A DNA stretch of 64,000 nt from Comamonadaceae bacterium. Lineage in GTDB: Bacteria; Pseudomonadota; Gammaproteobacteria; Burkholderiales; Burkholderiaceae_C. The DNA lies in assembly GCA_947447975.1 (NCBI GenBank), contig CANFLU010000002.1:89259-153258 (forward strand), written 5' to 3'. The position numbers were made by a program, and so were the translations under genes. Positions 28,440 through 38,158 of this stretch are shown piece after piece. The notes under the pieces are model-generated. The model did no database searches, had not been told where the DNA came from, and saw only the letters and a program-made list of their open reading frames with translations. The number at the start of each line of letters is the position of its first letter. Positions within the stretch are counted from its first letter, which is position 1.

Positions 28440-28516
28440 TGGCAGGGGAAGAAGGATTCGAACCTTCGCATGCTGGAATCAAAATCCAGTGCCTTAACCA
28501 ACTTGGCGATTCCCCT
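28440..28516 (-). tRNA. tRNA-Gln (anticodon UUG)
   Basis: A 77-base cloverleaf with encoded CCA. The acceptor stem is AGGGGAA/TTCCCCT with discriminator G, the D-arm GCCAAGTTGGTTAAGGC, the anticodon stem CTGGA/TCCAG with loop TTTTGAT (anticodon TTG), and the T-arm GAAGG-TTCGAAT-CCTTC. It lies between ispE and prs on the same strand and is probably cut from their transcript. Confidence 0.96.
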
Positions 28517-28560
28517 ACACGGGTTGCCAGCACAAGGCTGCCAACCGAAAACCAACGCTT

Positions 28561-29394
28561 TCAACACCACCCTTGCAGGGGATGCGCCTCCAAACTGTTA
28601 CAAACCCGCAGTGCCATGTTGCCGGGGGCAACCTGCAGCTGGGTATCTGCGGCCAGTGGTGCAAACACCGCACTGCCTGAACCCGTCATCCGGGCGTTCA
28701 ATCCCTGACCGGCAAACCAAGCCAAGGATTGGCCCACAGCGGGGCACAGCAGTTCGGCAACCGGCTGCAAGTCGTTGCGGCCAAAGCCGTAGGGGTTTGC
28801 AGCGAAGCCTGAAATTATAGCAAGGCCCGTATTGCGCTCCAGCATAGGATGCGCAAAGACGCTGCGGGTGTCCAGGCCGGCATCGGGCTTGAGTACTGCA
28901 AAGCGGCCCGGCGGCAGGTCAATAGGCGTCAGCCGCTCGCCCACACCTTCCACCCAGGCGTGCTGCCCGAGCAGGAAAAATGGCACATCCGCGCCCAATT
29001 GCAGACCGATGGCGGCCAATTGCGCCTGCGTCCAACCCAGCTTCCAAAGCCGGTTCAGCGCCAGCAAGGTGGAAGCCGCGTCCGAGGAGCCGCCCCCCAT
29101 GCCGGCCTGGGCAGGCACGGATTTGGCAATGCCGATGTGCACGCCCAGCGTGCTGCCGCTGGCGCTTTGGAGCGCTTTGGCCGCGCGCAGACACAAATCA
29201 TCCTCGGGCAGGGCCCAGGTCAGGTCTTCGCGGCTGATGCCGCCGTCCGTACGCAACTCAAAATGCAACTGGTCGCACCAGTCGATCAACATAAAGGCCG
29301 ACTGCAGCAGGTGGTAGCCATCAGCCCGGCGTCCGGTGATGTGCAAAAACAAATTGAGTTTGGCCGGGGCCGGAATGTCGTAGAGCGCCTGCAT
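28561..29394 (-). CDS. ispE: 4-diphosphocytidyl-2-C-methyl-D-erythritol kinase
   Basis: GHMP kinase of the MEP isoprenoid pathway. The ATG at 29394 gives 277 residues, starting MQALYDIPAPAKLNLFLHIT. The ATP loop is PAQAGMGGGSSDAASTLLAL and the C-terminal GSGSAVFA glycine motif is present. An upstream extension of the frame overlaps lolB out of frame and was rejected. It follows lolB by seven bases in the TPR-lolB-ispE operon and precedes tRNA-Gln. Confidence 0.96.
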   Translation of the reverse strand: MQALYDIPAPAKLNLFLHITGRRADGYHLLQSAFMLIDWCDQLHFELRTDGGISREDLTWALPEDDLCLRAAKALQSASGSTLGVHIGIAKSVPAQAGMGGGSSDAASTLLALNRLWKLGWTQAQLAAIGLQLGADVPFFLLGQHAWVEGVGERLTPIDLPPGRFAVLKPDAGLDTRSVFAHPMLERNTGLAIISGFAANPYGFGRNDLQPVAELLCPAVGQSLAWFAGQGLNARMTGSGSAVFAPLAADTQLQVAPGNMALRVCNSLEAHPLQGWC

Positions 29395-29401
29395 GGGCGG
29401 A

Positions 29402-29914
29402 TTATCTCGGCTCGAGCACCAGGTCGAGTTGCACTGACGGTGTGCGGTCCATGCTGCGCGCGCGGATGCGGCCATGCAACATGTCCAGGGTTTGCAGTTC
29501 CCAGCCTGGCACGGTTTCGGGCCGCCCGTGCAACCAGGCAAATAGGGCCTGCATGGGCAGGGCACCCCCGAGGCTGGCATTGGTCATCGCATCGACCGAG
29601 TCAAAGCTGCGCTTTTGATCGCCCGCTTCTAAGGTGGCCGAAGTGGCGTCCCACTGCATGCGTGCAAGGCGGGTGCCCAGTGGAGAATTCAGTGTCAGGC
29701 TGGCGCGGCGGGCCGTGCCTTCGAGAAAAAAATCTGCGCTGAGGCGCTGCGGGGTATCACCCGCCACCTGAACCGATATGCGGCCCTCCCACACGTCGTT
29801 AGGGGTCACATACTCCTGCCGCTTGGGCGACGTGCTGCAGGCTGTCAGGAGCACACATGCGGATACCAAAAATGCGGCGTACAGGCGCCGCGCCGATAGC
29901 ACGCGCTCACTCAT
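29402..29914 (-). CDS. lolB: Outer-membrane lipoprotein insertion protein LolB
   Basis: Receives lipoproteins from LolA and inserts them into the outer membrane. The 170-residue precursor has a lipoprotein signal with lipobox LLTAC (Cys26) and the LolB features WEGRISVQV, FFLEGTARRASLTLNSPLGT and the LHGRPE block near residue 129. It is shorter than E. coli LolB (207 precursor) but within betaproteobacterial range. It overlaps the upstream TPR gene by four bases. Confidence 0.9.
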   Translation of the reverse strand: MSERVLSARRLYAAFLVSACVLLTACSTSPKRQEYVTPNDVWEGRISVQVAGDTPQRLSADFFLEGTARRASLTLNSPLGTRLARMQWDATSATLEAGDQKRSFDSVDAMTNASLGGALPMQALFAWLHGRPETVPGWELQTLDMLHGRIRARSMDRTPSVQLDLVLEPR

Positions 29915-31677
29915 AGACTGCCGCGCAGGCGAATCATGGTGGACTTGAGTGCGTCGTTGTCGCGGTTGAGTTCCAGCCCCTTAGCCCATGCGGCATTGGC
30001 CTCCTCGCGCATGTTCATGGCCCACAAAACTTCTCCCAGGTGCGCTGCAATTTCTGCATCGGGCCGGGCAGCAAAAGCCGCGCGCAAGATGCGCACCGCC
30101 TCCAGCTTATTACCGCTGCGAAACTCAACCCAGGCCAGGCTGTCCAAGATGAAGGGGTCATTGGGCGCGAAACTCAGCGCTTTTTCTATCAGCGCGCGGG
30201 CCTCGGGCAAGCGCTGATTGCGGTCTGCCAGCGAATAGCCTAGGGCGTTGTAAGCGGCGTGGTAATCGGCTTGCAGCGCAATGACACGGCGCAGAATTTT
30301 TTCCATCTCATCGGCCCGGCCGAGTTTTTCAGCGGACAAGGCCAGTTCATACAGCAAGTCCACGTCGTCCGGAATTTTTTGGTTCGCCTGGCTGAGCAGC
30401 GCATAGGCTTCGTCATCGCGCCGGCCTTCGCGCAGCAATTGCAATTGCGCCTGCAGCTTAGTGCGCACCTGGTCGGCATCGTCCTCTGGCAAATTGCGAA
30501 CCAAAGACAGGGCTTCGTCCAGGCGTCCCTGTTTGGCAAACATCATGGCGCGGCGGATCTGCACGCGCGTAATATCTTGCGGACTGTTGATGCGCGACAA
30601 AAAGCTTTGTGCTTTTAGAAAATCGCCTTGTTTTTCCGCAATTTGGGACAGGAGCAAATAGGCCTGCACCATGCCGCGTGGCGTCAGATTGTCCTCATCC
30701 GGATCTTCTTGCGTACGGCTCGCGGGCAAAGCACCCAAGTAGCGTTGCAAAGACCCCTCGGCCTGTCGCAGCTCCTGGTTTTGAAACTCGATCGATCCGC
30801 GTACCAGCCAGGCATCGGCAAAGTCCGGCTGCGATTGCGTCAATTCCGTTGCCTGCACAAGAGCCTGTGGATAACGCTGCAGCTCAATTAATTTGCGCAC
30901 GTAGCCCATACGCACATTGGCCAAGGGGGCGGCGGCAAAGTAGTTGCTGAGCAGCGCGTCCAAGTCGTCCGCGTTTCCGTCGAGCAGATTGATGGCCAGC
31001 GATGCAACATCGTCCGACAGGGGTCCAAGTGCGGCACCTTTGCGCACCGCCGCGAGTGCCGCCGCTCGGTTGCCGTCCACCAAACGCAAATTGCCAATGG
31101 CGGCCCAGGCTGCCGGCCCATTGCTGCGGTTGCCCAGCTCTGCGGTGAAGGCTTTTTCGATCAGCTCAGCGGCGGCGGCCTTGTCGCTGGCCCGTAGGTA
31201 CAGGCGCGCAAGCGAAGTCATCAGCGCGCTTCGTTCGGCAGGCTTGGCGCGGGCCAAGCTGCGCTGCAATGGCACAAGCGTGTCGGGCAGGCGATTGAGC
31301 CCAATCAGTAATTGCAAAAGATAACGATCTGCCTCCTGGGATTGCGGCAGTGCTTGTTGCCAGGCCTTGGCTGCGCCCACTGCCGCGTTGGCATCGCGGC
31401 CCGACAAGGCCATGTCCACCGCACGCTGAAACAGTTGCGCCTCATTGGACTCGCGCGCAGCGTGCAACATCAGGCTGTAGGCCACGCCGATATCGCCATT
31501 GTTAAAGCTTAATTCGGCCAGCGTCACCTGGTAAAAAATGGAGGCATTGAGTGCAGAGCGTTCGGGCGTTGTCTCGGCAAGCACGGCGCCTGCCAGAGGC
31601 GCTTGGGCTAATTGGGCCTGCGCGCCAGGGGCAAGAGCCAGCAGCGCGAGGGCCATGAAATAAGGGATGCGTGACAT
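29911..31677 (-). CDS. Tetratricopeptide-repeat protein, exported
   Basis: A 588-residue protein with a signal peptide (MSRIPYFMALALLALAPGAQAQ) and many TPR-like helical pairs, recognisable at NALGYSLADRNQRLPEARAL and DSLAWVEFRSGNKLEAVRIL. Its position immediately before lolB-ispE (four-base overlap) is conserved in Burkholderiales. A role in envelope assembly together with LolB is plausible but unproven. The start at 31677 gives the signal peptide; the frame is open to 31707. Confidence 0.88.
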   Translation of the reverse strand: MSRIPYFMALALLALAPGAQAQLAQAPLAGAVLAETTPERSALNASIFYQVTLAELSFNNGDIGVAYSLMLHAARESNEAQLFQRAVDMALSGRDANAAVGAAKAWQQALPQSQEADRYLLQLLIGLNRLPDTLVPLQRSLARAKPAERSALMTSLARLYLRASDKAAAAELIEKAFTAELGNRSNGPAAWAAIGNLRLVDGNRAAALAAVRKGAALGPLSDDVASLAINLLDGNADDLDALLSNYFAAAPLANVRMGYVRKLIELQRYPQALVQATELTQSQPDFADAWLVRGSIEFQNQELRQAEGSLQRYLGALPASRTQEDPDEDNLTPRGMVQAYLLLSQIAEKQGDFLKAQSFLSRINSPQDITRVQIRRAMMFAKQGRLDEALSLVRNLPEDDADQVRTKLQAQLQLLREGRRDDEAYALLSQANQKIPDDVDLLYELALSAEKLGRADEMEKILRRVIALQADYHAAYNALGYSLADRNQRLPEARALIEKALSFAPNDPFILDSLAWVEFRSGNKLEAVRILRAAFAARPDAEIAAHLGEVLWAMNMREEANAAWAKGLELNRDNDALKSTMIRLRGSL

Positions 31678-31763
31678 GCGGCCATAATAATCCAAGGCCT
31701 GTGCCATAGACGGCCAATCGGGGGCGAAGTCCCTGCGCTGGCTTTGCTTTACCTACCCCACCC

Positions 31764-32579
31764 ATGCCCGAATTACCCGAAGTAGAAGTCACACGCCAAA
31801 GCTTTGCCGATCGCATCGCCGGTGCCCGCATCATGGCGCTACGCATGGGCAAAGCCCTGCGCTGGCCGCTGGGCTGCGATCCGCAGCACTTGCAGGGCCG
31901 CCAGGTGCTAGGGGTACGCCGCCGAGGCAAATACCTGTTGCTGGATTTGGACCAAGGCCTCTTATTGCTGCACCTAGGTATGTCAGGCAGCCTGCGCTTT
32001 GAGATGGCGCCGGGCGAAAGCGGTAAACACGACCATATGGACTTGCAAACCAGCCAAGGCACGCTGCGCTTGCACGACCCGCGCCGCTTTGGCGCCTTGG
32101 TGTTTGCGCCCACGCAGTCCAGCCCCGAGGCCCGCAAACTGTTGGGTCGGCTGGGGGTGGAGCCCTTAAGCGACGATTTCCAAGCAAAGGACTTTTGGAA
32201 AGCTCTGAGAAAACGCAAAACGGTTATCAAGCAATTGCTGTTAGGCGGCGAACTGGTAGTTGGCGTTGGCAATATTTACGCCAGTGAAGCGCTGTTCATG
32301 GCCGGCATCCGGCCCAGCGCGCGGGCTGGACGTATCAGCCTGGTGCGCGCTACCCGCTTACACGCCGCGATACGCATGGTGCTGGCGCGGGCAGTGCAGA
32401 TCGGCGGCAGCACACTCAAAGATTTTTCTAACGCACACGGCGAATCGGGTTATTTCCAATTGGAAGCTGCGGTGTATGGGCGCGAAGGCTTGCCATGCCG
32501 CACTTGCGCCACTCCCATCAAAGCAATACGCCAAGGCCAGCGGTCCACATTTTTTTGCCCTGTATGCCAAAAACCCTAA
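31764..32579 (+). CDS. mutM: Formamidopyrimidine-DNA glycosylase
   Basis: Excises 8-oxoguanine and formamidopyrimidines, then cuts the abasic site. The 271-residue protein starts [12 protein letters not shown], with the catalytic Pro at position 2 after Met removal and the Glu next to it. The H2TH region [13 protein letters not shown] and the C-terminal zinc finger [10 protein letters not shown]...FFCPVCQ are intact. Its end overlaps mutY by 16 bases, so the two repair enzymes for 8-oxoguanine are coupled. Divergent from the TPR gene. Confidence 0.97.
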   Translation: MPELPEVEVTRQSFADRIAGARIMALRMGKALRWPLGCDPQHLQGRQVLGVRRRGKYLLLDLDQGLLLLHLGMSGSLRFEMAPGESGKHDHMDLQTSQGTLRLHDPRRFGALVFAPTQSSPEARKLLGRLGVEPLSDDFQAKDFWKALRKRKTVIKQLLLGGELVVGVGNIYASEALFMAGIRPSARAGRISLVRATRLHAAIRMVLARAVQIGGSTLKDFSNAHGESGYFQLEAAVYGREGLPCRTCATPIKAIRQGQRSTFFCPVCQKP

Positions 32580-33637
32580 GCACTCCAAGCGTACACAGCG
32601 TGGCAGACAAAGTCGTGCACTGGCAAGAAAGCCATGGGCGCAATAGCTTGCCCTGGCAAAACACCCAAGACCCCTACCGCGTGTGGCTGTCTGAAATCAT
32701 GTTGCAGCAAACACAAGTCGCGACGGTGCGAGACTACTTTGAACGCTTTACCCGCCGCCTGCCCACGGTGGCAGATTTGGCACAGGCCAGCGCAGACGAG
32801 GTCATGGGCTTGTGGAGCGGTCTAGGCTATTACAGCCGCGCGCGCAATCTGCACCGCTGTGCGCAGTTGGTGATGCAGCAACACGGCGGGCAATTTCCCA
32901 GGCAAGCCGCGCTGCTGCAAAACTTGCCCGGCATTGGGCGCTCTACAGCGGCAGCGATTGCATCCCTGTGTTTCGGCGAGCGGGTGGCGATATTGGATGC
33001 CAACGTGAAACGCGTGTTAACCCGCCTCCTAGCTTTTCAGGGTGATCTGGCGCAATCGGCGCAGGAACGCGCGCTTTGGGCTTTGGCAGAGTCCTTGGTC
33101 CCCGGTGAACCGGCGGGGGCGAAGGCCATGGCGCGCTATACGCAGGGCATGATGGACTTGGGTGCCACCGTGTGCTTAGCGCGCAATCCGCTGTGTGGCC
33201 CATGCCCTTTACAAGCCGACTGCCGGGCGCATGCGGCAGGCAGTATGGAAAATTTTCCGGTGCGCACCCGAAAACTTAAACGCAGCAGCCAGTCACTATG
33301 GCTATTGTGGGCGCAAGACGCCAATGGTGCTGTATGGCTGCAACGGCGGCCGGCGCCTGGCGTATGGGCCGGCCTGTATTGCCTACCGGTGTTTGTCAGT
33401 GAAGCGCAGTTACGCGATGCGCTACCCAACACAGCGCGCGACCGTTTGCAGGCGCTGGAAAGTTTTGTGCATGTGCTAACGCACAAAGACTTGCACCTGC
33501 ACCCCTTATTGGTGCGATTCAAGCCAGGCCGTCGGTTGCCCGACTTAGAAGGGGGCTGGATTGGCCAGCAGGACTGGCCTAGCCTGGGTTTACCCGCACC
33601 GGTGCGCAAACTGCTCGAAGCGGCGGGGCCGGTGTAG
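32564..33637 (+). CDS. mutY: A/G-specific adenine DNA glycosylase
   Basis: Removes adenine mispaired with 8-oxoguanine. The 357-residue enzyme has catalytic Glu in [13 protein letters not shown], the helix-hairpin-helix [16 protein letters not shown] followed by the catalytic Asp in AILDANVKR, and the 4Fe-4S loop [17 protein letters not shown] with normal C-X6-C-X2-C-X5-C spacing. A C-terminal Nudix-like domain for 8-oxoG recognition follows. The ATG at 32564 lies inside mutM; longer frames would add sequence that is not MutY-like. Confidence 0.96.
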   Translation: MPKTLSTPSVHSVADKVVHWQESHGRNSLPWQNTQDPYRVWLSEIMLQQTQVATVRDYFERFTRRLPTVADLAQASADEVMGLWSGLGYYSRARNLHRCAQLVMQQHGGQFPRQAALLQNLPGIGRSTAAAIASLCFGERVAILDANVKRVLTRLLAFQGDLAQSAQERALWALAESLVPGEPAGAKAMARYTQGMMDLGATVCLARNPLCGPCPLQADCRAHAAGSMENFPVRTRKLKRSSQSLWLLWAQDANGAVWLQRRPAPGVWAGLYCLPVFVSEAQLRDALPNTARDRLQALESFVHVLTHKDLHLHPLLVRFKPGRRLPDLEGGWIGQQDWPSLGLPAPVRKLLEAAGPV

Positions 33638-33640
33638 GGC

Positions 33641-34540
33641 CTAGACCGAAAAGTCTAACTCCGGCTCGCGTTGTAATTCGCGATGGCGTTTTAATGTGAC
33701 CCAGTGCGGCGCGAAGTGGGCGGCCAGTTGCTCCACCAAATAGACCGAGCGGTGTTGGCCACCCGTGCAACCGATGGCCACAGTGACATAGCTGCGATGG
33801 TCTAACACCAATGCACCCATCCAGCCGTCCAAAAAACTGCGTATCTGCTGCTCCATCAGCATAACTTCAGGTTGCATGCGCAAAAACGCAGCTACCGGCG
33901 CATCCCTGCCCGTAAGCACGCGCAATTGGGATTCGTAATGCGGGTTGGGCAGCATGCGTACATCAAATACAAAATCCGCATCCGAGGGAACACCGCGCTT
34001 GTAGGAAAAAGACTGAAATACCAAAGTCAGCTGCGCTACCGGCGCGGTGATCATGCTCTTGACGTAGGCTTGCAATTGGGCCGAGCGGATCATGCTCGAA
34101 TCAATCACATAGGACTGCGCCCGCATATCGGCAAGCAAACTGCGCTCTAGTTCAATCGCATCGGCAAGTGCGCGCTGCTCGTCGCCCGTCTGCGCATCGG
34201 TTTGGGACAGGGGATGTTTGCGCCGCGTCTCCGAATAGCGCCTCACCAAAGTGTCAGTAGAGGCGTCCAGAAACAAGGTCTTAATGCCAATACCCTGGGC
34301 CCGTAGCTTGTCGAGCTGGCCCGGCACCAGCGGCAACCCCTTGGCGCTGCGCACGTCCATGGCGATGGCAACGCGAGCGGACTGTTCACCACTTTGCAAA
34401 GCGATGAAATCCATGAGTAAGGGTGGCGGTAAATTGTCCACACAGTAATAACCAGCGTCTTCCAAGGCATGCAGGGCCACAGACTTGCCCGAGCCAGACA
34501 TACCAGTGATAAGTACTAATTCAAGTAGAAGTTTAGCCAC
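33641..34540 (-). CDS. rapZ: RNase adapter / nucleotide-binding protein RapZ
   Basis: P-loop protein that in enterobacteria guides RNase E to the GlmZ small RNA and so controls amino-sugar synthesis. From a GTG at 34540 it has 299 residues, Walker A GMSGSGKS at residues 13-20 and the C-terminal block [16 protein letters not shown] with the conserved Cys/His. The frame is open further upstream, but that part lies inside recN in another frame, so the GTG, which overlaps the recN stop by eight bases, is chosen. hprK and ptsN, frequent companions of rapZ in proteobacteria, are not adjacent here. Confidence 0.92.
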   Translation of the reverse strand: MAKLLLELVLITGMSGSGKSVALHALEDAGYYCVDNLPPPLLMDFIALQSGEQSARVAIAMDVRSAKGLPLVPGQLDKLRAQGIGIKTLFLDASTDTLVRRYSETRRKHPLSQTDAQTGDEQRALADAIELERSLLADMRAQSYVIDSSMIRSAQLQAYVKSMITAPVAQLTLVFQSFSYKRGVPSDADFVFDVRMLPNPHYESQLRVLTGRDAPVAAFLRMQPEVMLMEQQIRSFLDGWMGALVLDHRSYVTVAIGCTGGQHRSVYLVEQLAAHFAPHWVTLKRHRELQREPELDFSV

Positions 34541-36185
34541 GGGCTTGCTCCAGCATTTCGCGCGCATGCGCCATCGTAGTGGCCGAATGGCTATGGCCAC
34601 CGAGCATACGTGCGATTTCGGTTTCACGCTGGACATCAAGCACGGGGGCAACATCACTCAAAGTCTGTCCGCCTTGCAATTGTTTGCGCACCACCCAATG
34701 GTGATCGGCACATGCAGCCACTTGGGGCAAATGGCTGACCGCCAACACCTGTCTGCCGCCACCGAGCTTGCGCATCAAGCTCCCTACGGTGTGCGCGACT
34801 GCACCACCTACACCGGCATCGACTTCGTCAAAAATCAGGGTTTGGGCCCCACCCGCTTGGCTGGCCGTCACGGCAATGGCCAGCGCAATGCGCGAGAGCT
34901 CGCCACCCGAGGCCACCTTAGCCACCGGGCGCGGTGTGCTGCCGGCGTGGCCGGCCACCAAAAACAGGACTTCCTCTAAGCCACTTTGGTGCGGCTCTGC
35001 GGTGGTCTGCAATTGGACCTGGAATTGCCCGCCCTGCATGCCCAAGCCCTGCATCGCTTCGGTGATGGCGGCAGCCAGTTTGGGCGCTGCTTGCTGGCGC
35101 GCCTTGGAGACCTTGCGCGCCTCTGTCAGAAAGGCTGCTTGGGCCTGCTGCGCTTGCGTTAGCAGGTGGGCACTGTCGGCAGCGGCGTCGAGCTGCGCCA
35201 GCTCTTTTTTCCAAGCAGCGTGCGTGGCGGCTAATTCCTGCGGGCTGCGTTTGTAACGCCGCGCCAGCGATACCCATAAGGCCATGCGGGTATCGAGTTC
35301 GGCTAGCTGCGCGGGGTCGAGCTCGACACGGCGCTGATAGGCACGCAAGCTGTGTACCGCGTCCTCGATCTGCGCAATGGCAGAGGCCAGCACCTCGGCC
35401 GGCCCTTGGAAGTCGGCATCCAAATGCATTTGGCTTTGGATTTGCTGCAGGGCGCTATGCAAGCTGCGCAAGGCCGAAGGCTCTTCGTCGCTGAGCACTG
35501 TCAGCGCGCTGTGCGCCGCATCCAGCAGGGTTTGCCCATGGGCCAAACGGCTGTGCGCGGCATTGAGTTCGTCCCATTCATCGGCCGCGGGGTTTAGCTT
35601 GTCCACTTCGCCAATCTGCCAAGCCAGGCGTTCGCGCTCGCGCTGCAACACATCCTGCGCCTCCAGGGCTTTGTCATAAGCAGCCTGCGCCGTGCGCCAG
35701 TGGTGCCACAAAGTGCTCATGGCACTGGTGGAAATGCGGGCGTAGTCGTCGAGCAGGGCGCGTACCGCGTCGGGCCGTGTGAGGCTTTGCCATGCGTGCT
35801 GGCCATGGATATCGAGTACCTGTTCGCCCACATGGCGCAGTTGCTGCGCAGTGGCGGCCAAACCATTGATCCACGCCCGACTTTTACCCGTGCTGTCCAG
35901 GCTGCGGCGCAGCAACAAACTGTCTGCCCCTTCAAAACCGGCTTCGGCCAGCCAGGGCAGCAAGGCCGCCGGCGTATCAAACTCGGCACTGACATCGGTG
36001 CGGCTAGCGCCTTCGCGGATCAGGCCCACGTCGGCGCGGGCGCCTGTGGCTAGTTGCAAGGCGTCGATCAGGATGGACTTGCCAGCCCCGGTCTCACCGG
36101 TGAGCACCGTAAAGCCCGCCTCCAACTCTAAGTCCAGCGTGGCCACGATGACAAAGTCACGCAGTGCAATACGTTTGAGGCCCAC
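34533..36185 (-). CDS. recN: DNA repair protein RecN
   Basis: SMC-like ATPase for double-strand-break repair, 550 residues. Walker A is [15 protein letters not shown] near residue 32, a coiled-coil region fills the middle (about 150-360), and the C-terminal half carries [16 protein letters not shown] and Walker [13 protein letters not shown]. It starts three bases after nadK and overlaps rapZ at its end, forming nadK-recN-rapZ. No LexA box was seen before nadK or inside the nadK/recN junction. Confidence 0.96.
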   Translation of the reverse strand: MGLKRIALRDFVIVATLDLELEAGFTVLTGETGAGKSILIDALQLATGARADVGLIREGASRTDVSAEFDTPAALLPWLAEAGFEGADSLLLRRSLDSTGKSRAWINGLAATAQQLRHVGEQVLDIHGQHAWQSLTRPDAVRALLDDYARISTSAMSTLWHHWRTAQAAYDKALEAQDVLQRERERLAWQIGEVDKLNPAADEWDELNAAHSRLAHGQTLLDAAHSALTVLSDEEPSALRSLHSALQQIQSQMHLDADFQGPAEVLASAIAQIEDAVHSLRAYQRRVELDPAQLAELDTRMALWVSLARRYKRSPQELAATHAAWKKELAQLDAAADSAHLLTQAQQAQAAFLTEARKVSKARQQAAPKLAAAITEAMQGLGMQGGQFQVQLQTTAEPHQSGLEEVLFLVAGHAGSTPRPVAKVASGGELSRIALAIAVTASQAGGAQTLIFDEVDAGVGGAVAHTVGSLMRKLGGGRQVLAVSHLPQVAACADHHWVVRKQLQGGQTLSDVAPVLDVQRETEIARMLGGHSHSATTMAHAREMLEQARG

Positions 36186-36188
36186 GGC

Positions 36189-37097
36189 TTAACTCCCCGC
36201 CTCGTTCCAGTGCAGCTTGCGGCGCAAGGTATCAAAGTAAGTCCAGCCCCTGGGGTGCAAAAAGCGTACGCCATGCTCCGAGCGGCGCACCACGATGCGG
36301 TCGCCATGCATCAAGGTTGCTAGCGATTGCATATCAAAGTTGGCGCTGGCGTCGCGCCCGGAGACGATTTCAATGGCGATTTCGCTGCTGTGCGAGAGCA
36401 CGATAGGCCGGTTGGACAAGGTGTGCGGCGCAATAGGCACCAGCACCCAGCCCGGCGTGGACGGGTGGAGCATCGGCCCGCCGGCTGACAAGGCGTAGGC
36501 GGTGGAGCCGGTGGGCGTGGCGATGATCAGGCCGTCGGCACGCTGGTTGGCCACGAAATGGCCATCGACCTCGACCCGCAGCTCCACCATGCCCGAGGTC
36601 GCGCCGCGGTTGACCACCACATCGTTCATCGCCAGCGCCGAAAACACACATTGCCCACCGCGTATCACCTGGGCTTGCATGAGGCTGCGGTCATCAACTT
36701 CGTACTCTCCGGCCAGCATAGGCCCTAAGGTTTCGGCATAGCGGTCTAGCGCAATGTCGGTAATAAAGCCCAGGCGCCCCTGGTTGATGCCGATCAGCGG
36801 CACCTGGAAAGGCGCCAACCGGCGCCCCACCCCCAGCATGGTGCCATCCCCGCCGACCACCAGGCACAAGCCGCAGTGGCGCCCTATGGCTTCGATGTCC
36901 ATGGCCGCATAGCCATTCAGGCCCAGTTTGGCCGCCGTGTCGGCCTCTAGCACCACTTCGCAGCCCTGGTCCATCAGGAAATGGGCGATCCCATCGAGAG
37001 TAACGCGCGAGGTAGCAATCGCGACCGGGGCGTGGCTGGACAGGTATTTGCCGGTAATGGCAACCTGGCGGAACTGCGGGTTCAGGCGGGGGTTCAT
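36189..37097 (-). CDS. nadK: NAD kinase
   Basis: Phosphorylates NAD to NADP. The 302-residue protein carries [15 protein letters not shown] (GGDG motif with the catalytic Asp), the NE/D-type block [12 protein letters not shown] and the glycine-rich [16 protein letters not shown]. Two starts six bases apart are possible (37103 and 37097). The gene is first in nadK-recN-rapZ and divergent from hrcA with a gap of under 30 bases. Confidence 0.96.
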   Translation of the reverse strand: MNPRLNPQFRQVAITGKYLSSHAPVAIATSRVTLDGIAHFLMDQGCEVVLEADTAAKLGLNGYAAMDIEAIGRHCGLCLVVGGDGTMLGVGRRLAPFQVPLIGINQGRLGFITDIALDRYAETLGPMLAGEYEVDDRSLMQAQVIRGGQCVFSALAMNDVVVNRGATSGMVELRVEVDGHFVANQRADGLIIATPTGSTAYALSAGGPMLHPSTPGWVLVPIAPHTLSNRPIVLSHSSEIAIEIVSGRDASANFDMQSLATLMHGDRIVVRRSEHGVRFLHPRGWTYFDTLRRKLHWNEAGS

Positions 37098-37125
37098 AGG
37101 CAAATTACATCACTAAAATGTTTTG

Positions 37126-38136
37126 ATGCTCGATGATCGCTCCAAGTCCTTGCTCAAGGCGCTGGTTGAACGCTATATCGCCGATGGGCAACCGGTGGGA
37201 AGCCGCACCTTATCCAAAGCATCCGGCCTGGAGTTGTCGCCTGCCACCATACGCAATGTCATGTCCGACCTGGAGGACTTGGGCCTGATCGTCAGCCCGC
37301 ACACCTCCGCCGGGCGCGTCCCCACGACCCGAGGCTATCGCCTGTTTGTGGACACCATGCTGACGGTGCAACCGCAGCAATTTACATCGCACAGTCTGGC
37401 GCCGGATCAACCGCAGAAAGTCATCTCCAACGCTGCCAACCTTTTGTCTAATTTGTCGCAATTTGTGGGCGTGGTGATGGCGCCCCGGCGGACCAACGCC
37501 TTTAGGCACATGGAGTTTTTGCGCCTGTCCGAGCGGCGTATTCTGGTCATCATCGTGTCGGCAGACGGCGATGTGCAAAACCGCATCATCTTTACCGAGG
37601 CCGATTATTCGCAGTCGCAATTGATTGAAGCGGCCAATTTTTTGAACCACCACTATGTGGGCCTGGACATCGAAGAAGTGCGTAGCCGCTTGCAAAACGA
37701 GGTGGAAAGCCTGCGCTCGGAGATCGCCACCTTGATGGCCGCTGCGGTCAATGTCAATTCCGACGCCGTAACGCAGGAGCAGGATGAGGTGGTGATTTCG
37801 GGCGAGCGCAATTTGCTCAAGCTGAGTGATTTTTCCAATGACATGGGTAATTTGCGACGCGCTTTTGATTTGTTTGAGCAAAAAGCCCAAATCATGCGTC
37901 TGTTGGACTTTGCGGACCGGGCTGCCGGGGTACGTATTTATATCGGTGGCGAAAGCCAGATCGTGCCCTTTGAAGAGCTGTCGGTGGTGAGCGCACCCTA
38001 CGAAGTGGATGGCAAGGTGGTGGGCACCCTGGGCGTGATCGGCCCCACGCGCATGGCCTATGACCGCATGATCCAGATTGTGGATATCACGGCCAAACTG
38101 GTGAGCAACGCGCTGAGCCACCACAAACCAAGCTAG
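37126..38136 (+). CDS. hrcA: Heat-inducible transcription repressor HrcA
   Basis: Repressor of groE and dnaK class operons through CIRCE elements. The 336-residue protein has the N-terminal winged helix ([54 protein letters not shown]) and the C-terminal GAF-like dimer domain with the [20 protein letters not shown] block. ATG at 37126 chosen over a TTG one codon upstream. Divergent from nadK. No CIRCE element is present in this short intergenic gap, so there is no sign of autoregulation here. Confidence 0.95.
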   Translation: MLDDRSKSLLKALVERYIADGQPVGSRTLSKASGLELSPATIRNVMSDLEDLGLIVSPHTSAGRVPTTRGYRLFVDTMLTVQPQQFTSHSLAPDQPQKVISNAANLLSNLSQFVGVVMAPRRTNAFRHMEFLRLSERRILVIIVSADGDVQNRIIFTEADYSQSQLIEAANFLNHHYVGLDIEEVRSRLQNEVESLRSEIATLMAAAVNVNSDAVTQEQDEVVISGERNLLKLSDFSNDMGNLRRAFDLFEQKAQIMRLLDFADRAAGVRIYIGGESQIVPFEELSVVSAPYEVDGKVVGTLGVIGPTRMAYDRMIQIVDITAKLVSNALSHHKPS

Positions 38137-38158
38137 CGTTGGCGCGCCAGGTATTCGC

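Noticed and set aside
37098..37125. CIRCE element upstream of hrcA
   Set aside because: The gap is under 30 bases and has no TTAGCACTC-N9-GAGTGCTAA inverted repeat.
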